From Pseudolabrys sp. (GTDB lineage: Bacteria > Pseudomonadota > Alphaproteobacteria > Rhizobiales > Xanthobacteraceae), in the NCBI GenBank assembly GCA_029980465.1, contig JARYIJ010000001.1, positions 1,757,749-1,821,748 of the forward strand: a stretch of DNA of 64,000 bases. The letters are read 5' to 3'. Shown here piece by piece: positions 11,787 through 21,013 of this stretch. Position 1 is the stretch's first letter, and each line of letters starts with the position of its first letter. Below the pieces are notes generated by a model. That model was not told the DNA's origin and did no database searches. It saw only the letters and a program-made list of their open reading frames with translations. The translations under genes and the position numbers were made by a program.

Positions 11787-13124
11787 TCAGTTCGGGATCG
11801 GCGCCTTCGGATTCGGCGGGAAAGCCGAATTGACCTGGATGCCGCGCAACAAATCCTCGGCGAGGTGCAGCGCCTTGTCGTTCTTCTCATCCGGCGGAAT
11901 GTAGGACTGCGAGCCCTTTTCCTCCTTGCCCGGGTCGCCGATCAGGTGACCGCGCAGCGAGGCCTCGCCCTGGGTGTCGGTCTTGCCCTTGAGGTCGGCC
12001 GGCACGTCCTGTTTCACCTCGATGTCCGGCGTGATGCCTTTGGCCTGGATCGAGCGGCCGGACGGCGTGTAGTAGCGCGCCGTGGTCAGGCGCAACGCGC
12101 CGTTGCCGGAGCCGAGCGGGATGATGGTCTGCACCGATCCCTTGCCGAACGACCGGGTGCCGACGACGGTGGCCCGCTTGTGGTCCTGCAGCGCGCCGGC
12201 GACGATCTCGGACGCGGAGGCCGAGCCGCCGTTGATCAGCACGATCATCGGCTTGTTGTCGACGAGCTCGCCGGGCCGGGCGTTGTAGCGCTGCGTCTCG
12301 TCGGCGTTGCGGCCGCGGGTCGACACCACTTCGCCCTTGTCGAGGAAGGCGTCCGCCACCGAGACCGCCTGGTCGAGCAGGCCGCCCGGATTGTTGCGCA
12401 GGTCGATGATGTAACCCTTGAGCTTGTCGTTCGCTACCTTCGCCTTGATGTCGGCGATGGCCTTCTTCAGGCCGTCGGTGGTCTGCTCGTTGAACTGGGT
12501 GATGCGGATGTAACCGACGTCGTCGCCCTCGACCTTCGAGCGCACCGATTTCACGCGGATGATGTCGCGCGTGATGCTGATGTCGAGCGGCTTGTCCTGG
12601 CCCTTGCGCAGGATGGTGAGCTTGATTTTGGTGTTCACCGGGCCGCGCATCTTGTCGACCGCCTGGTTCAGGGTCAGGCCCTGCACCTGCTCGTCGTCGA
12701 GCTTGGTGATGATGTCGTTGGCCATCACGCCGGCTTTGGCCGCCGGGGTGTCGTCGATCGGCGCCACCACCTTGATCAGGCCATCTTCCATCGTGACCTC
12801 GATGCCGAGGCCGCCGAACTCGCCGCGGGTCTGCACCTGCATGTCGCGGAAGCTCTTGGCATCCATGTAAGCTGAATGGGGATCGAGGCCGGACAACATG
12901 CCGTTGATCGCGGATTCGATCAGCTTGGCGTCATCCGGCTTCTCGACGTAATCGGCGCGCACGCGCTCGAACACATCGCCGAACAGGTTCAGCTCACGGT
13001 AGGTGTCTGCCGCGGCCGCCTTGGCGCTGGCTCCCATCAGCGTGAGTTGCGGCTGAGTGGCGAACAACGTCAGCACGGCGCCCGCCGCGGCACCGAGAAG
13101 AATAAGGGAGGTCTTGCGCATCAT
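11787..13124 (-). CDS. ctpA: S41-family C-terminal processing peptidase (CtpA)
   Basis: A secreted serine protease of 445 residues that trims periplasmic proteins. It has an N-terminal signal/anchor (MMRKTSLILLGAAAGAVL), a PDZ domain starting GGLGIEVTMEDGL, and the S41 catalytic core with the serine in GGSASASEIVAGAL and the lysine in SFGKGSVQT. The ATG at 13124 overlaps the envC-like TGA, so the two genes are probably translationally coupled. The neighbourhood (envC upstream, deacetylase-like gene downstream) points to envelope maintenance. The C-terminal tail is Pro/Asn-rich. Confidence 0.95.
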   Translation of the reverse strand: MMRKTSLILLGAAAGAVLTLFATQPQLTLMGASAKAAAADTYRELNLFGDVFERVRADYVEKPDDAKLIESAINGMLSGLDPHSAYMDAKSFRDMQVQTRGEFGGLGIEVTMEDGLIKVVAPIDDTPAAKAGVMANDIITKLDDEQVQGLTLNQAVDKMRGPVNTKIKLTILRKGQDKPLDISITRDIIRVKSVRSKVEGDDVGYIRITQFNEQTTDGLKKAIADIKAKVANDKLKGYIIDLRNNPGGLLDQAVSVADAFLDKGEVVSTRGRNADETQRYNARPGELVDNKPMIVLINGGSASASEIVAGALQDHKRATVVGTRSFGKGSVQTIIPLGSGNGALRLTTARYYTPSGRSIQAKGITPDIEVKQDVPADLKGKTDTQGEASLRGHLIGDPGKEEKGSQSYIPPDEKNDKALHLAEDLLRGIQVNSAFPPNPKAPIPN

Positions 13125-14413
13125 CCGCGAACCTTTTCGACTTCGCCAGCCGCCCACCATGGGCCTGGATCGATAGGAGCTCCGTCCTTACGAAGCTCGA
13201 TATAGAGAACCGGCTGGCTGGAACCTGTCGCGAGAATGGCAGCGATATGGGAGCCATTTCCCATGGCCGCAACGGGCTCTCCGGCCAGCACGAACTGTCC
13301 GAGATCTACTGATATCCGTTCCATCCCCGCGAGCAGAATATGATACCCGCCGCCTGCGTTCAGGATCAAGAGTTGGCCATACGAGCGGAACGGCCCTGCA
13401 TAGACAACCCAGGAGTCAGCCGGCGCGGTTACTTGTGCACCTGCTCTTGTGGCAATTGAAAGGCCCTTTTCGGTCCCGCCCACCCCGTCGGCGTCGCCGA
13501 AGCTGCGGATCTTGATGCCGTTGACCGGGATTGGAACCTTGCCGCGCAGTGACGCAAACGTGACCGCGGGCTTCATCCGGCCGGGGTCATTGAGGATCGC
13601 GCCGCCCGGACCGGGCCCGGCGGCCTCGCGCTCCGCGCGAGTCTGCTTGTCGAGGCCCTGCTCGAGCTTGGCGATCAGGTCCTGCAGGCTCTGGGCCTGC
13701 TTGGCGAGGTCGACGGCGCGGGCCCGCTCGGCGGCGAGCGAGGCCTCGCGGTCGGCCTGCTGTTTCTGCCGTTCTCCGATCAGCGCCGCCATCCGGGTCC
13801 GCTCGTTTTCGATCGCGGCGGCCTCGCCCTTGAGGCGATCGCGCTCGGCGGCAATGTCCTGGCGGACCTTCACCAGCCTGCCGAGGTCGTCGGCCAGCGC
13901 CTGGGCCTGCGCCTTCATGTCGGGCAGCACCGCGCCCAGCAGAATGGCGCTGCGCACCGCCTGCAAGACGTCCTCCGGCGTCACCAATAGCGCCGGCGGC
14001 GGATGCAGCCCCATGCGCTGCAGCGCCGCCAGCACGTCGGCGATGACGGCGCGGCGGCTCTCCAGCGACGCCTTGATCCGGTCCTCATCGGCGTCGAGCG
14101 GCTTGAGCCGCGCCTCGGTCGCGGTGATCCTGGCTTCGAGCTCGCGAATGCGTCCCGCGGTGTCGATCAGGCTCTGGTTCAGCTTGCGGCGGTCGGCGCC
14201 GATGGTTTCGATCTCGCGCTTGAGCGCCGCTTCGGTGTCGGCAGATTTTTGCTGCTGCTCCCGAACCGATTGCAGCTCCTGGTCATGCTGCTTGAGGGCG
14301 TCGAGTTTCTCGGATGTGGCCGGCGTCGTCGCCGGCGTCTGCGCGAAGGCGGGGACAGACAGCGCGGCGGCCATCAGCAGCGCCGTCATCGCCGGCACAA
14401 GCGGGCGTCGCAT
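13121..14413 (-). CDS. envC: EnvC-like murein hydrolase activator (M23/LytM domain, degenerate)
   Basis: A periplasmic coiled-coil protein with a C-terminal LytM domain, 430 residues from the chosen ATG at 14413, which opens a clear signal peptide (MRRPLVPAMTALLMAAAL...AFA). Residues about 35-290 form a long heptad-rich coiled coil. In the LytM domain the usual HxGxD metal-binding motif reads KGLSIAT and the second histidine pair is not intact, so it should be inactive and act, like E. coli EnvC, by activating amidases. An upstream in-frame start at 14557 would add a basic, non-signal N-terminus. Confidence 0.9.
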   Translation of the reverse strand: MRRPLVPAMTALLMAAALSVPAFAQTPATTPATSEKLDALKQHDQELQSVREQQQKSADTEAALKREIETIGADRRKLNQSLIDTAGRIRELEARITATEARLKPLDADEDRIKASLESRRAVIADVLAALQRMGLHPPPALLVTPEDVLQAVRSAILLGAVLPDMKAQAQALADDLGRLVKVRQDIAAERDRLKGEAAAIENERTRMAALIGERQKQQADREASLAAERARAVDLAKQAQSLQDLIAKLEQGLDKQTRAEREAAGPGPGGAILNDPGRMKPAVTFASLRGKVPIPVNGIKIRSFGDADGVGGTEKGLSIATRAGAQVTAPADSWVVYAGPFRSYGQLLILNAGGGYHILLAGMERISVDLGQFVLAGEPVAAMGNGSHIAAILATGSSQPVLYIELRKDGAPIDPGPWWAAGEVEKVRG

Positions 14414-14572
14414 GCGTCCGGGAGAGCCGCCGGATGCACGGCGCGCCGGACGCGCGGTATTCGCGGGAGCCGGTTGCGGAAGCTGATGGTCGTGCCGTTT
14501 GCTCAAGGAGGCCTGTCCGCTTCGCCCGCGCCCCGATTGCCACCGGACGGGCCCCAAGGCAAGGACGCGCTT

Positions 14573-15055
14573 CTACGCGCGGTGATACGGGTGGCCGCTC
14601 AGGATCGTGGTGGCGCGGTAAATCTGTTCGAGCAGCATGATTCGCACCATCTGGTGTGGCCAGGTCGCGGCGCCGAACGAGATTTGAAGCTGCGCCTTGT
14701 CCCGCAGACTCGGCGACAGGCCGTCGGCGCCGCCGATCATGAAGACAAGCGCCGGCGTATTGGCGGCGCGCCATTGACCAATTCGTGCCGCAAACGTGGT
14801 GCTGTCGATAACATCGCCGTGCTCATCGAGCAGGACGACCACAGCGCCTTGGGGAATAACATTGGCCAGCGCGATTGATTCCTCGAGCCTGCGCCTGTCG
14901 GAATCCTCGGCGCGGCTTTCGCGGATCTCGACGATTTCGACGCTGCGCAGCCCGAGCGCGCGGCCGCTTTGTTCGGCGCGCTTGCGGTAGCGCTCCGCGA
15001 GTTCGGTTTCCGGCCCGCTCTTCAGCCGTCCGATCGCGGCGACGATAATGCGCAT
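14573..15055 (-). CDS. rlmH: 23S rRNA pseudouridine-1915 methyltransferase RlmH
   Basis: SPOUT-class methyltransferase that modifies pseudouridine 1915 in helix 69 of assembled ribosomes; 160 residues, the normal size. The SAM-binding knot is visible as FMIGGADGLSPSL and the C-terminal ATWPHQMVRIMLLEQIYRA is diagnostic. It follows rsfS by 16 bases, the usual ribosome-assembly pairing. Confidence 0.96.
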   Translation of the reverse strand: MRIIVAAIGRLKSGPETELAERYRKRAEQSGRALGLRSVEIVEIRESRAEDSDRRRLEESIALANVIPQGAVVVLLDEHGDVIDSTTFAARIGQWRAANTPALVFMIGGADGLSPSLRDKAQLQISFGAATWPHQMVRIMLLEQIYRATTILSGHPYHRA

Positions 15056-15071
15056 CGCGCCGCCGTCGCGT

Positions 15072-15374
15072 TTAGCGCGACGTCCGTGCCCTGGCCTTGC
15101 CGCCGCCCATCCACATCTTCTCCAGATCGTAGAAGGCGCGCACCTCGGGCCGGAACACGTGGACGATCACGTCGCCGGCGTCGATCAGGACCCAGTCGCC
15201 TTGCTGCTGGCCTTCGACGCGGACGCGTTTCACGCCGGCCAGCTCGACCTCCTTGACGACGTTCTCGGCAATCGACACGACATGGCGCTGCGACCTGCCA
15301 GTGGCCACGACCATGAAGTCGGCGATCGACGATTTTCCGGAAAGATCGATGGTGACGATGTCCTCGGCCTTCAT
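15072..15374 (-). CDS. rsfS: Ribosomal silencing factor RsfS
   Basis: RsfS binds uL14 and blocks subunit joining under starvation. From the ATG at 15374 the protein has 100 residues with the family core (MKAEDIVTIDLSGKSSIADF, then DWVLIDAGDVIVHVF and YDLEKMW). The frame stays open upstream to 15479 and encodes ETLRTVLAGLDDMKAED, which matches the conserved first helix of the family, but no ATG, GTG or TTG exists before the in-frame TAA at 15486-15488. A CTG at 15477-15479 is preceded by AAGGAT at good spacing. The real start may therefore be CTG, giving 135 residues. Confidence 0.92.
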   Translation of the reverse strand: MKAEDIVTIDLSGKSSIADFMVVATGRSQRHVVSIAENVVKEVELAGVKRVRVEGQQQGDWVLIDAGDVIVHVFRPEVRAFYDLEKMWMGGGKARARTSR

Positions 15375-15479
15375 GTCATCGAGGCCAGCGAGGACGGTAC
15401 GGAGCGTCTCATCGGCGTCAGGACGCCGGAAGGCGCGTTCAGGCGAATGAGCCGCCTGAGAGAGGGCATGGGTCGACAG

Positions 15480-15820
15480 GTTGCCTTATCCTTTCGCTTG
15501 TCGAACGGACCCCGGCGAAGGCCGGGGCCTTGCGCAAACGTAATCCTAGTCTTCGTTTCTTTCCACTCTTTGAACGCGTATTTGGCTCGATTTTCCGGCG
15601 AGTTCCGGGTCTTTCTCCGCATCCGTCGGCCGCGTCCCCACGGTCGATTCGCAAGCCGCCTCCGAGGGAATCGCATTTCCGGGTGCGACGCCAGCCTGCT
15701 CGCGGCGTACCTCGTGTTTATGGTGCCCGCACGACAGGCTCGGTCCCGTCATTGGTCCACGGTCCCCTCGTGCGCGGCGCCATCACGCGGCTGTTTCCGG
15801 TCAAGCAGTGACGGTCGTCG
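15480..15820. other. Gene-free stretch between rsfS and nadD
   Basis: About 340 bases with no convincing gene. It holds a GC hairpin, CCCCGGCGAAGGCCGGGG, near 15510-15530, probably another degenerate dispersed repeat. Short overlapping frames on both strands show no family resemblance. It must contain the rsfS leader. Confidence 0.5.
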
Positions 15821-16468
15821 TCACCGGCCTTTGCGTTTGGCCAAAGTCACCTTGCGCCGCAGCGCGCGCAATTGTGTCGACGACAGCGGCGACTTCAGCC
15901 CATGCAGGAACGTCCAGGCCGGGGGCTTGCGGGAGGGCAGCGTGGTCACGGCCGCTTCGGGGATTCGGAAGCGGCCGAGCGCTTGGCCGGCGGGGCTGGC
16001 CGCCGCGTAAAGGCTCGGTCCGAGCCGGTCGACGACCACGATCGGCACGCAGCGTGCGATGTCGCGCCATCTCTGCCAGCGGTGGAAGCTGCGCAGGTTG
16101 TCGGCGCCCATGATCCAGACAAACTGTACGCCGGGGCACCGCGCCCGCAGCCAGCGGATCGTGTCGTAGGTGTAGCGCGTCTTGATGACGGCCTCGAGGC
16201 CGGTGACGTCGATGCGCGGATGATGGGTGAGCGCGCGGGCGGCGCGGATGCGGTCCATCAGCGGCGCGAGGCCGCTGGTGTCCTTCAGCGGATTGCCGGG
16301 CGTGACCAGCCACCAGACGCGGTCGAGCTTGAGCCGCCTGAGCGCCAGCAGCGATGCGCCGAGATGCGCCTCATGCGGCGGGTCGAACGTGCCGCCGAAC
16401 AGGCCGATGCGCATGCCGGGAGCATGCGGCGGCAGCAGCGGCTCGCTGCGCAGACGTTCGCCGGTCAC
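15821..16468 (-). CDS. nadD: Nicotinate-nucleotide adenylyltransferase NadD
   Basis: Adenylates nicotinate mononucleotide in NAD synthesis. 215 residues from a GTG at 16468; an internal ATG at 16414 (MRIGLFGG) is the alternative, but many alphaproteobacterial NadD proteins carry a similar Pro-rich leader. The nucleotidyltransferase motif [12 protein letters not shown] is present with both histidines, and the C-terminal SPLSSTQLR matches the ISSTxIR motif. It lies between proA and rsfS, the order typical of this bacterial group. Confidence 0.95.
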   Translation of the reverse strand: MTGERLRSEPLLPPHAPGMRIGLFGGTFDPPHEAHLGASLLALRRLKLDRVWWLVTPGNPLKDTSGLAPLMDRIRAARALTHHPRIDVTGLEAVIKTRYTYDTIRWLRARCPGVQFVWIMGADNLRSFHRWQRWRDIARCVPIVVVDRLGPSLYAAASPAGQALGRFRIPEAAVTTLPSRKPPAWTFLHGLKSPLSSTQLRALRRKVTLAKRKGR

Positions 16469-16484
16469 GAGCGGTCCGCCCGCT

Positions 16485-16589
16485 TGTCATTCCGGGGTGC
16501 GAACGAAGTTCGCGAGCCCGGAATCCATAATCCCGGCGCTGCGGAGCATGGATTCCGGGTCCGCCGTTTCACGGCGTCCCGGAATGACG
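16485..16589. repeat. Dispersed intergenic repeat (ATTCCGGG type)
   Basis: Bounded by TGTCATTCCGGGG on the left and CCCGGAATGACGG on the right, with inner hairpins GTTCGCGAGC and CCGCCGTTTCACGGCG-like arms around GGAATCC repeats. The full unit forms a long imperfect inverted repeat. A close relative lies at 49245-49351 and a minimal one at 11669-11704. Confidence 0.75.
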
Positions 16590-16598
16590 GAAGAAGGA

Positions 16599-17894
16599 TC
16601 ACGGCCGAATCTGCCCCGTGCCGCGGATGCGGTATTTGAAGCTGGTGAGCTGCTCGACGCCGACCGGACCGCGCGCGTGCATGCGGCCGGTGGCGATGCC
16701 GATCTCGGCGCCGAAGCCGAACTCGCCGCCGTCGGCGAATTGCGTCGAGGCGTTGTGGAGCACGATCGCCGAATCGACCTCGCGCAGGAATTTCTCGGCG
16801 GCCTTCGGGTCGTCGGTGACGATGGCGTCGGTGTGGTGCGAGCCGTAGCGCTCGATGTGGGCGATCGCCGCGTCGAGATTGTCGACCACCTTCGCCGCGA
16901 TCACCGCGTCGAGATACTCGGTCGACCAGTCCTCTTCGGTCGCGGGCTTGACGCGCGGGTCGGCGGCCTGCACGGCCTGATCGCCGCGCACCTCGCAACC
17001 GGCGTCGAGCAGCATGGCGATGAGCGGCTTGAGCTCGGCCGGCGCCGCGGCGCGATCAACCAGCAATGTCTCGGCGGCGCCGCACACGCCGGTGCGCCGC
17101 ATCTTGGCGTTCAGCACGATGGTCTTGGCCATGTCGAGCGAGGCGGCCTTGTCGACGAAGACGTGGCAGACGCCTTCGAGATGCGCGAACACGGGAACGC
17201 GCGCCTCGGCCTGCACGCGGCCGACGAGGCCCTTGCCGCCGCGCGGCACGATGACGTCGATAGTGCCGTCGAGGCCGGCCAGCATGTGGCCGACGGCGGC
17301 GCGGTCGCGCGTCGGCACGAACTGGATCGCGTCTTCGGGCAGCCCCGCCTCGCGCAGGCCCTGCGCCAGCGCTGCGTGGATGGCGCGCGAGGTGCGATGG
17401 CTGTCGGAGCCGCCGCGCAGGATCGCGGCGTTGCCGGCCTTGAGGCACAGCGCGCCGGCATCGGCCGTCACGTTGGGCCGGCTCTCGTAGATGATGCCGA
17501 TGACGCCGAGCGGTACGCGCACGCGCTCGATGGTCATGCCGTTGGGGCGGGTCCAGCTCTCGGTGACGACGCCGACCGGGTCGGCGAGGGCGGCGACGGT
17601 CTCGAGGCCGGCGGCCATCGCCTCGATGCGTTGTTCGTCGAGCGACAATCGGTCGAGGAACGCGCCATTCGCCGACGAAGCCCGTGCATCGGCCAGATCT
17701 TCGGCGTTGCTCGCGATGATGGCGCCGGTGTAACCCCTGATCGCCCGGGCCATGGCGGCCAGCGCGGCGTTCTTCTGCGCGGTGGACGCCAAGGCCAGGA
17801 CACGCGCCGCCGAACGCGCCCTACGGCCGATATCGGTCATGATCGAGGCGAGATCGCCTGTGTTTTCAATCGTTTTCAGCGGTGTAGCAGCCAT
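16599..17894 (-). CDS. proA: Gamma-glutamyl phosphate reductase ProA
   Basis: Second enzyme of proline synthesis, NADPH-dependent, aldehyde-dehydrogenase fold; 431 residues from the ATG at 17894. The catalytic cysteine is in [13 protein letters not shown], and [17 protein letters not shown] is the diagnostic ProA segment. The C-terminal [21 protein letters not shown] is intact. An in-frame start at 17942 adds 16 residues and is less likely. proB, which makes its substrate, is upstream on the same strand, separated by a small gene on the other strand. Confidence 0.97.
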   Translation of the reverse strand: MAATPLKTIENTGDLASIMTDIGRRARSAARVLALASTAQKNAALAAMARAIRGYTGAIIASNAEDLADARASSANGAFLDRLSLDEQRIEAMAAGLETVAALADPVGVVTESWTRPNGMTIERVRVPLGVIGIIYESRPNVTADAGALCLKAGNAAILRGGSDSHRTSRAIHAALAQGLREAGLPEDAIQFVPTRDRAAVGHMLAGLDGTIDVIVPRGGKGLVGRVQAEARVPVFAHLEGVCHVFVDKAASLDMAKTIVLNAKMRRTGVCGAAETLLVDRAAAPAELKPLIAMLLDAGCEVRGDQAVQAADPRVKPATEEDWSTEYLDAVIAAKVVDNLDAAIAHIERYGSHHTDAIVTDDPKAAEKFLREVDSAIVLHNASTQFADGGEFGFGAEIGIATGRMHARGPVGVEQLTSFKYRIRGTGQIRP

Positions 17895-18094
17895 CGCCCC
17901 GGCACTCGTAGGCACGCGATTAAACGACAGGTGTCCTAACACGTCGCGTTCCGTCTCGCGAGTTCGGCATTTTATCGTTGTCTTTCAATTGCTTCGTTGG
18001 ATTGGGGATAACGTGGATAACCCCACTGCGCGCGGAACGGGTAATCCTCTCTTCACATTGTCCTGCCAGCGTCGGGGCGTCGATGGAGAGTACT

Positions 18095-18280
18095 ATGGCG
18101 TTGAAAGTCAAAGAACTTCCGGACCGCTTTCCGGTCGGCACCAAATTCGTGATCGAAGGCCGGCCCGGCGCGCGGCCGTCGCGTTCGATCGAATTGCCCG
18201 ACGGCACGACCTTCCGGCTGCCGCCGCGCAAGCCGCAATCCGTGAGACGCAACAGACATTTGCGCTCGCGAGCCAAATAG
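18095..18280 (+). CDS. Small conserved-looking protein, function unknown
   Basis: A 61-residue basic protein (MALKVKELPDRFPVGTKFVI... ending in an Arg-rich tail). The ATG at 18095 is preceded by GGAGAG at 18085-18090, and codon use resembles the neighbours. It lies alone on the plus strand between proA and proB. A beta-rich core followed by RRNRHLRSRAK might suggest nucleic-acid contact, but that is speculation. No family was recognised. Confidence 0.5.
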   Translation: MALKVKELPDRFPVGTKFVIEGRPGARPSRSIELPDGTTFRLPPRKPQSVRRNRHLRSRAK

Positions 18281-18312
18281 CGCGGCAGCCTATCCTGCTG
18301 ATGCGCAAGCAG

Positions 18313-18338
18313 AAAACCCGGCGCTGAGGCCGGGTTTC
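18313..18338. terminator. Bidirectional intrinsic terminator
   Basis: A 9-bp stem, AAACCCGGC (18314-18322) with GCCGGGTTT (18329-18337), and a six-base loop. On the minus strand it ends in TTTTCT, fitting termination of proB; on the plus strand it follows the 61-residue gene by about 30 bases. Confidence 0.75.
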
Positions 18339-18484
18339 CGGGCGATCGGTCAATCGCCTTCATGGTCGTATCGCTGTCGCCGCATCGCGCGCCGCACGGT
18401 CTCAACGCGCTACACCGGCCCGTGTTCCGCAACGTCGGCGTTGGCCGGCCCGTTCGCCGGCATTCGTCTGCGATGCCCGGTGCG

Positions 18485-19609
18485 TTATTCGCCGCCAAGC
18501 ACGAGATCGTCGCGATGGACGATCTCGGTGCGTCCGGTGAAGCCGAGAATCGCCATGACGTCCGCCGAGGAGTGGCCCTTGATGCGCTCGGCATCCGCCG
18601 CGTCATAGGCGATGAGCCCGCGCCCGACCTCGGCGCCGTCCGGCCCGCGCACGATCACGGCGTCGCCGCGCGAGAACGCGCCTTCGATGCGCACAACGCC
18701 CGCCGGCAGCAGGCTGCGGCCGAGCCGCAGCGCCTTCACCGCGCCGGCGTCGATGACGACGGCGCCGCGCGGCTCGAGCGAGCCGGCAATCCATTTCTTG
18801 CGCGCGGTCACCGGATTGGCCGGCGTCAGGAACCAGGTGCAGGCGCCGCCGCCGGCGATGGCCTTGAGCGGATGATCGACGCGGCCCGACCCGATCACCA
18901 TGTGCGTGCCCGCGGTGGTCGCGATCTTGCCGGCCTCGATCTTGGTCACCATGCCGCCGCGCGACAATTCGGAGCCGGACGCGCCGGCCATCGCCTCGAT
19001 CTCCGGCGTGATGCGCGGCACCACCGGCACCAGCGTGCCGCCGCCTTCCGACGGCGGTCTGTCGTAGAGGCCGTCGATGTCGGACAGCAGCACGAGCAAA
19101 TCGGCGCTCGTCATGGTGGCGACGCGCGCGGCGAGGCGGTCGTTGTCGCCGTAACGAATTTCGGATGTCGCCACCGTGTCGTTCTCGTTGATGACCGGCA
19201 CGGCGTGCCATTCGAGCAGCGTGTCGATGGTCTCGCGCGCGTTGAGATAGCGGCGCCGCTCTTCGGTGTCGCCCAGCGTCAGCAGCACCTGCCCGGTGGT
19301 GATGCCGTGCGCGCCGAGCGATTCCGCCCACGAGCGCGCCAGCGCGATCTGGCCGACCGCGGCGGCGGCTTGCGCCTCCTCGAGCTTGAGCGCGCCCGGC
19401 GGCAATTTGAGCACGGCGCGGCCCATGGCGATGGCGCCGGACGACACCACCAGCACATCGCACTTGCGCCTGTGCAGCGCCGCCAGATCGGCGGCGAGCG
19501 AATTAAGCCACGCGCGCTTGAGCGCGCCGGCTTTGGAATCGACCAGCAGCGACGAGCCGACTTTCACCACGACGCGGCGAAAGGACTTGAGATCGGGCGT
19601 TTGGGACAT
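18485..19609 (-). CDS. proB: Glutamate 5-kinase ProB
   Basis: First committed enzyme of proline synthesis, ATP-dependent and feedback-inhibited by proline. 374 residues: amino-acid-kinase domain ([16 protein letters not shown] at the N-terminus, [10 protein letters not shown] and [10 protein letters not shown] in the middle, [14 protein letters not shown]) followed by a C-terminal PUA domain from about residue 280. Complete and of normal length. It lies on the same strand as proA. Confidence 0.97.
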   Translation of the reverse strand: MSQTPDLKSFRRVVVKVGSSLLVDSKAGALKRAWLNSLAADLAALHRRKCDVLVVSSGAIAMGRAVLKLPPGALKLEEAQAAAAVGQIALARSWAESLGAHGITTGQVLLTLGDTEERRRYLNARETIDTLLEWHAVPVINENDTVATSEIRYGDNDRLAARVATMTSADLLVLLSDIDGLYDRPPSEGGGTLVPVVPRITPEIEAMAGASGSELSRGGMVTKIEAGKIATTAGTHMVIGSGRVDHPLKAIAGGGACTWFLTPANPVTARKKWIAGSLEPRGAVVIDAGAVKALRLGRSLLPAGVVRIEGAFSRGDAVIVRGPDGAEVGRGLIAYDAADAERIKGHSSADVMAILGFTGRTEIVHRDDLVLGGE

Positions 19610-19688
19610 GGTCCGGCGCGCGTTGAGTGCGCGCGCTGTCTAGCACAGATACGGTCGAAGGTCGGCGGGATTTTGCTGGCGCGGGACT

Positions 19689-19826
19689 TTATTCCGCGGC
19701 GTGCCCCCGCCGGGCGTCGTCGCGCTTGTCGAGCCAGCCGGTCAGGCGATAGACGCTAAGTGCAAGCGCCAGGACGACGAGCGGCGACAGCATGACGTAA
19801 ATTTCCAGGACATTACGCGCGCTCAT
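19689..19826 (-). CDS. Small single-span membrane protein
   Basis: 45 residues from an ATG at 19826: a short polar head, one transmembrane helix (YVMLSPLVVLALALSVYRL) and a charged tail (DKRDDARRGHAAE). Its ATG overlaps the stop of the next small membrane gene upstream by four bases (ATGA), which argues for a real coupled pair. Function unknown. Confidence 0.5.
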   Translation of the reverse strand: MSARNVLEIYVMLSPLVVLALALSVYRLTGWLDKRDDARRGHAAE

Positions 19827-20053
19827 TCTCGCAACCTCCCAAGCGCCAGCCAGCCCAAGACATGTAAGATTCCACCGACGGCGAAGCAACCGGTCGCAAG
19901 CAACAACAAACGGTCCACGGGAAGCGACAGCGAGGGCGCTCCGTAGACGAGCGCCGCAGCCGGCGCGAATACACCTGCTGCGATCAGGGCGGTTGCGAGG
20001 GTATTGAGCCAGTTCGCCAGGAGTTTGGCTCGTTCGTTATGGATCAGAACCAT
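19823..20053 (-). CDS. Small two-span membrane protein
   Basis: 76 residues from the ATG at 20053 (MVLIHNERAKLLANWLNT). Two hydrophobic helices, about residues 18-40 and 48-68, flank a short periplasmic loop; the N-terminal NERAKLLAN stretch resembles small uncharacterised membrane proteins of related genera. Upstream gene of a coupled pair with the 45-residue protein. An in-frame TTG lies at 20062. Function unknown. Confidence 0.6.
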   Translation of the reverse strand: MVLIHNERAKLLANWLNTLATALIAAGVFAPAAALVYGAPSLSLPVDRLLLLATGCFAVGGILHVLGWLALGRLRE

Positions 20054-20356
20054 CGGGGGCAACCCACCGCGTGGGAGGATTCTCCCGCCGTACGGTCTTG
20101 AACTTCGTGCCGTCCTGCTTCACGCCCATGAAACAGCGCCATGACGTGCTCTCCGCTTGAGAGAACATATCATGAACAAAGGCAAGTTGGAGTCAAGACG
20201 CGATCGCGTCCCTGGACATGTCCTCTCTTGCGTTGACGAATGAGGGGAGCGAACCGGCGCGTGTCATCTTTCGACATGTTTCGACATGCATGAGTGCCGC
20301 CGACCACGGCATTGCGATCGTGCCGGAGCATTGCACCGATATCGTAACAGCGGTCG
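20054..20356. other. Intergenic region, no supportable gene
   Basis: About 300 bases between the small membrane pair and the CBS protein. A 30-codon minus-strand frame beginning MGVKQDGTKFKTV (about 20060-20150) has protein-like composition but no recognisable family. CTTTCGACATGTTTCGACAT near 20269-20288 contains a direct repeat TTTCGACATG that might be an operator. Nothing firmer is visible. Confidence 0.35.
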
Positions 20357-20794
20357 TTACACCGATTGCGAGTGCCGGCCGCGGGGTTCGGAAATGCGGC
20401 TCAATGCCTCGCCGGCGCCGTTGGTCGCGCCCTGCTCGAAGGCGATGTCGCCGAGGGCGACGATGCCGACCAGCCGCTTGCCGCGGTTGAGCACCGGGAG
20501 GCGCCGGACCTGGATCTCGCCCATGTTCTCGGTGATCTCGTCGAGATCCTGGTCGTCGTAGCAGTACATCACTTCCCTGGTCATCACGTCGCCGACGCTT
20601 GCGTTCGGCCCCAGGCCTTGCCCGACGCCGCGGATCGCGATGTCGCGGTCGGTGATCATGCCGACCAGCCGGTCGCCGTCCGCAACCGGCAAGGCGCCGG
20701 CGTCGAGGCTCGCCATCAGCTTCGCCGCGTGCGTGATGGTCTCGCTTGGATGCGCAAGCTCGACCTCGCGAGTCATGATCTCGCTGACCTTCAT
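20357..20794 (-). CDS. CBS-domain protein (paired CBS domains)
   Basis: 145 residues consisting essentially of two CBS motifs (MKVSEIMTREVELAHPSETI and SVGDVMTREVMYCYDDQDL starts), which form one Bateman module binding adenine nucleotides. The ATG at 20794 has AAGGAG just upstream. Each repeat carries the ligand-binding GMITDRDIA / GIVALGDIA segment. Stand-alone CBS proteins are usually regulatory; the partner here is not evident. Confidence 0.88.
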   Translation of the reverse strand: MKVSEIMTREVELAHPSETITHAAKLMASLDAGALPVADGDRLVGMITDRDIAIRGVGQGLGPNASVGDVMTREVMYCYDDQDLDEITENMGEIQVRRLPVLNRGKRLVGIVALGDIAFEQGATNGAGEALSRISEPRGRHSQSV

Positions 20795-21013
20795 GTCTTT
20801 ACTCCTTCCGCTTTCAAGCCCGTGTCCCGGGCGCAGCATTGCAAGTCGGATCTATCCGACTTGCACGTTCAAAGACGTGGCGAATGGGTCGCGCCGCATC
20901 GAGCGAGCCCGTGCGGCGGCTCCTCGTCGGGCGAACGCATCGCCATGAGCGGCGTTCCGATGTTCCGCGAAAAGCGCGCCGGTTCCGTCTGGACGATTCG
21001 GCGGCTGCCCGGA

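Noticed and set aside
16227..17939. 570-codon plus-strand frame opposite proA/nadD
   Set aside because: Shadow frame with low-complexity composition; the true genes on the minus strand are unambiguous.
20060..20150. 30-codon frame starting MGVKQDGTKFKTV
   Set aside because: Plausible composition but no Shine-Dalgarno, no recognised family and too short to support.
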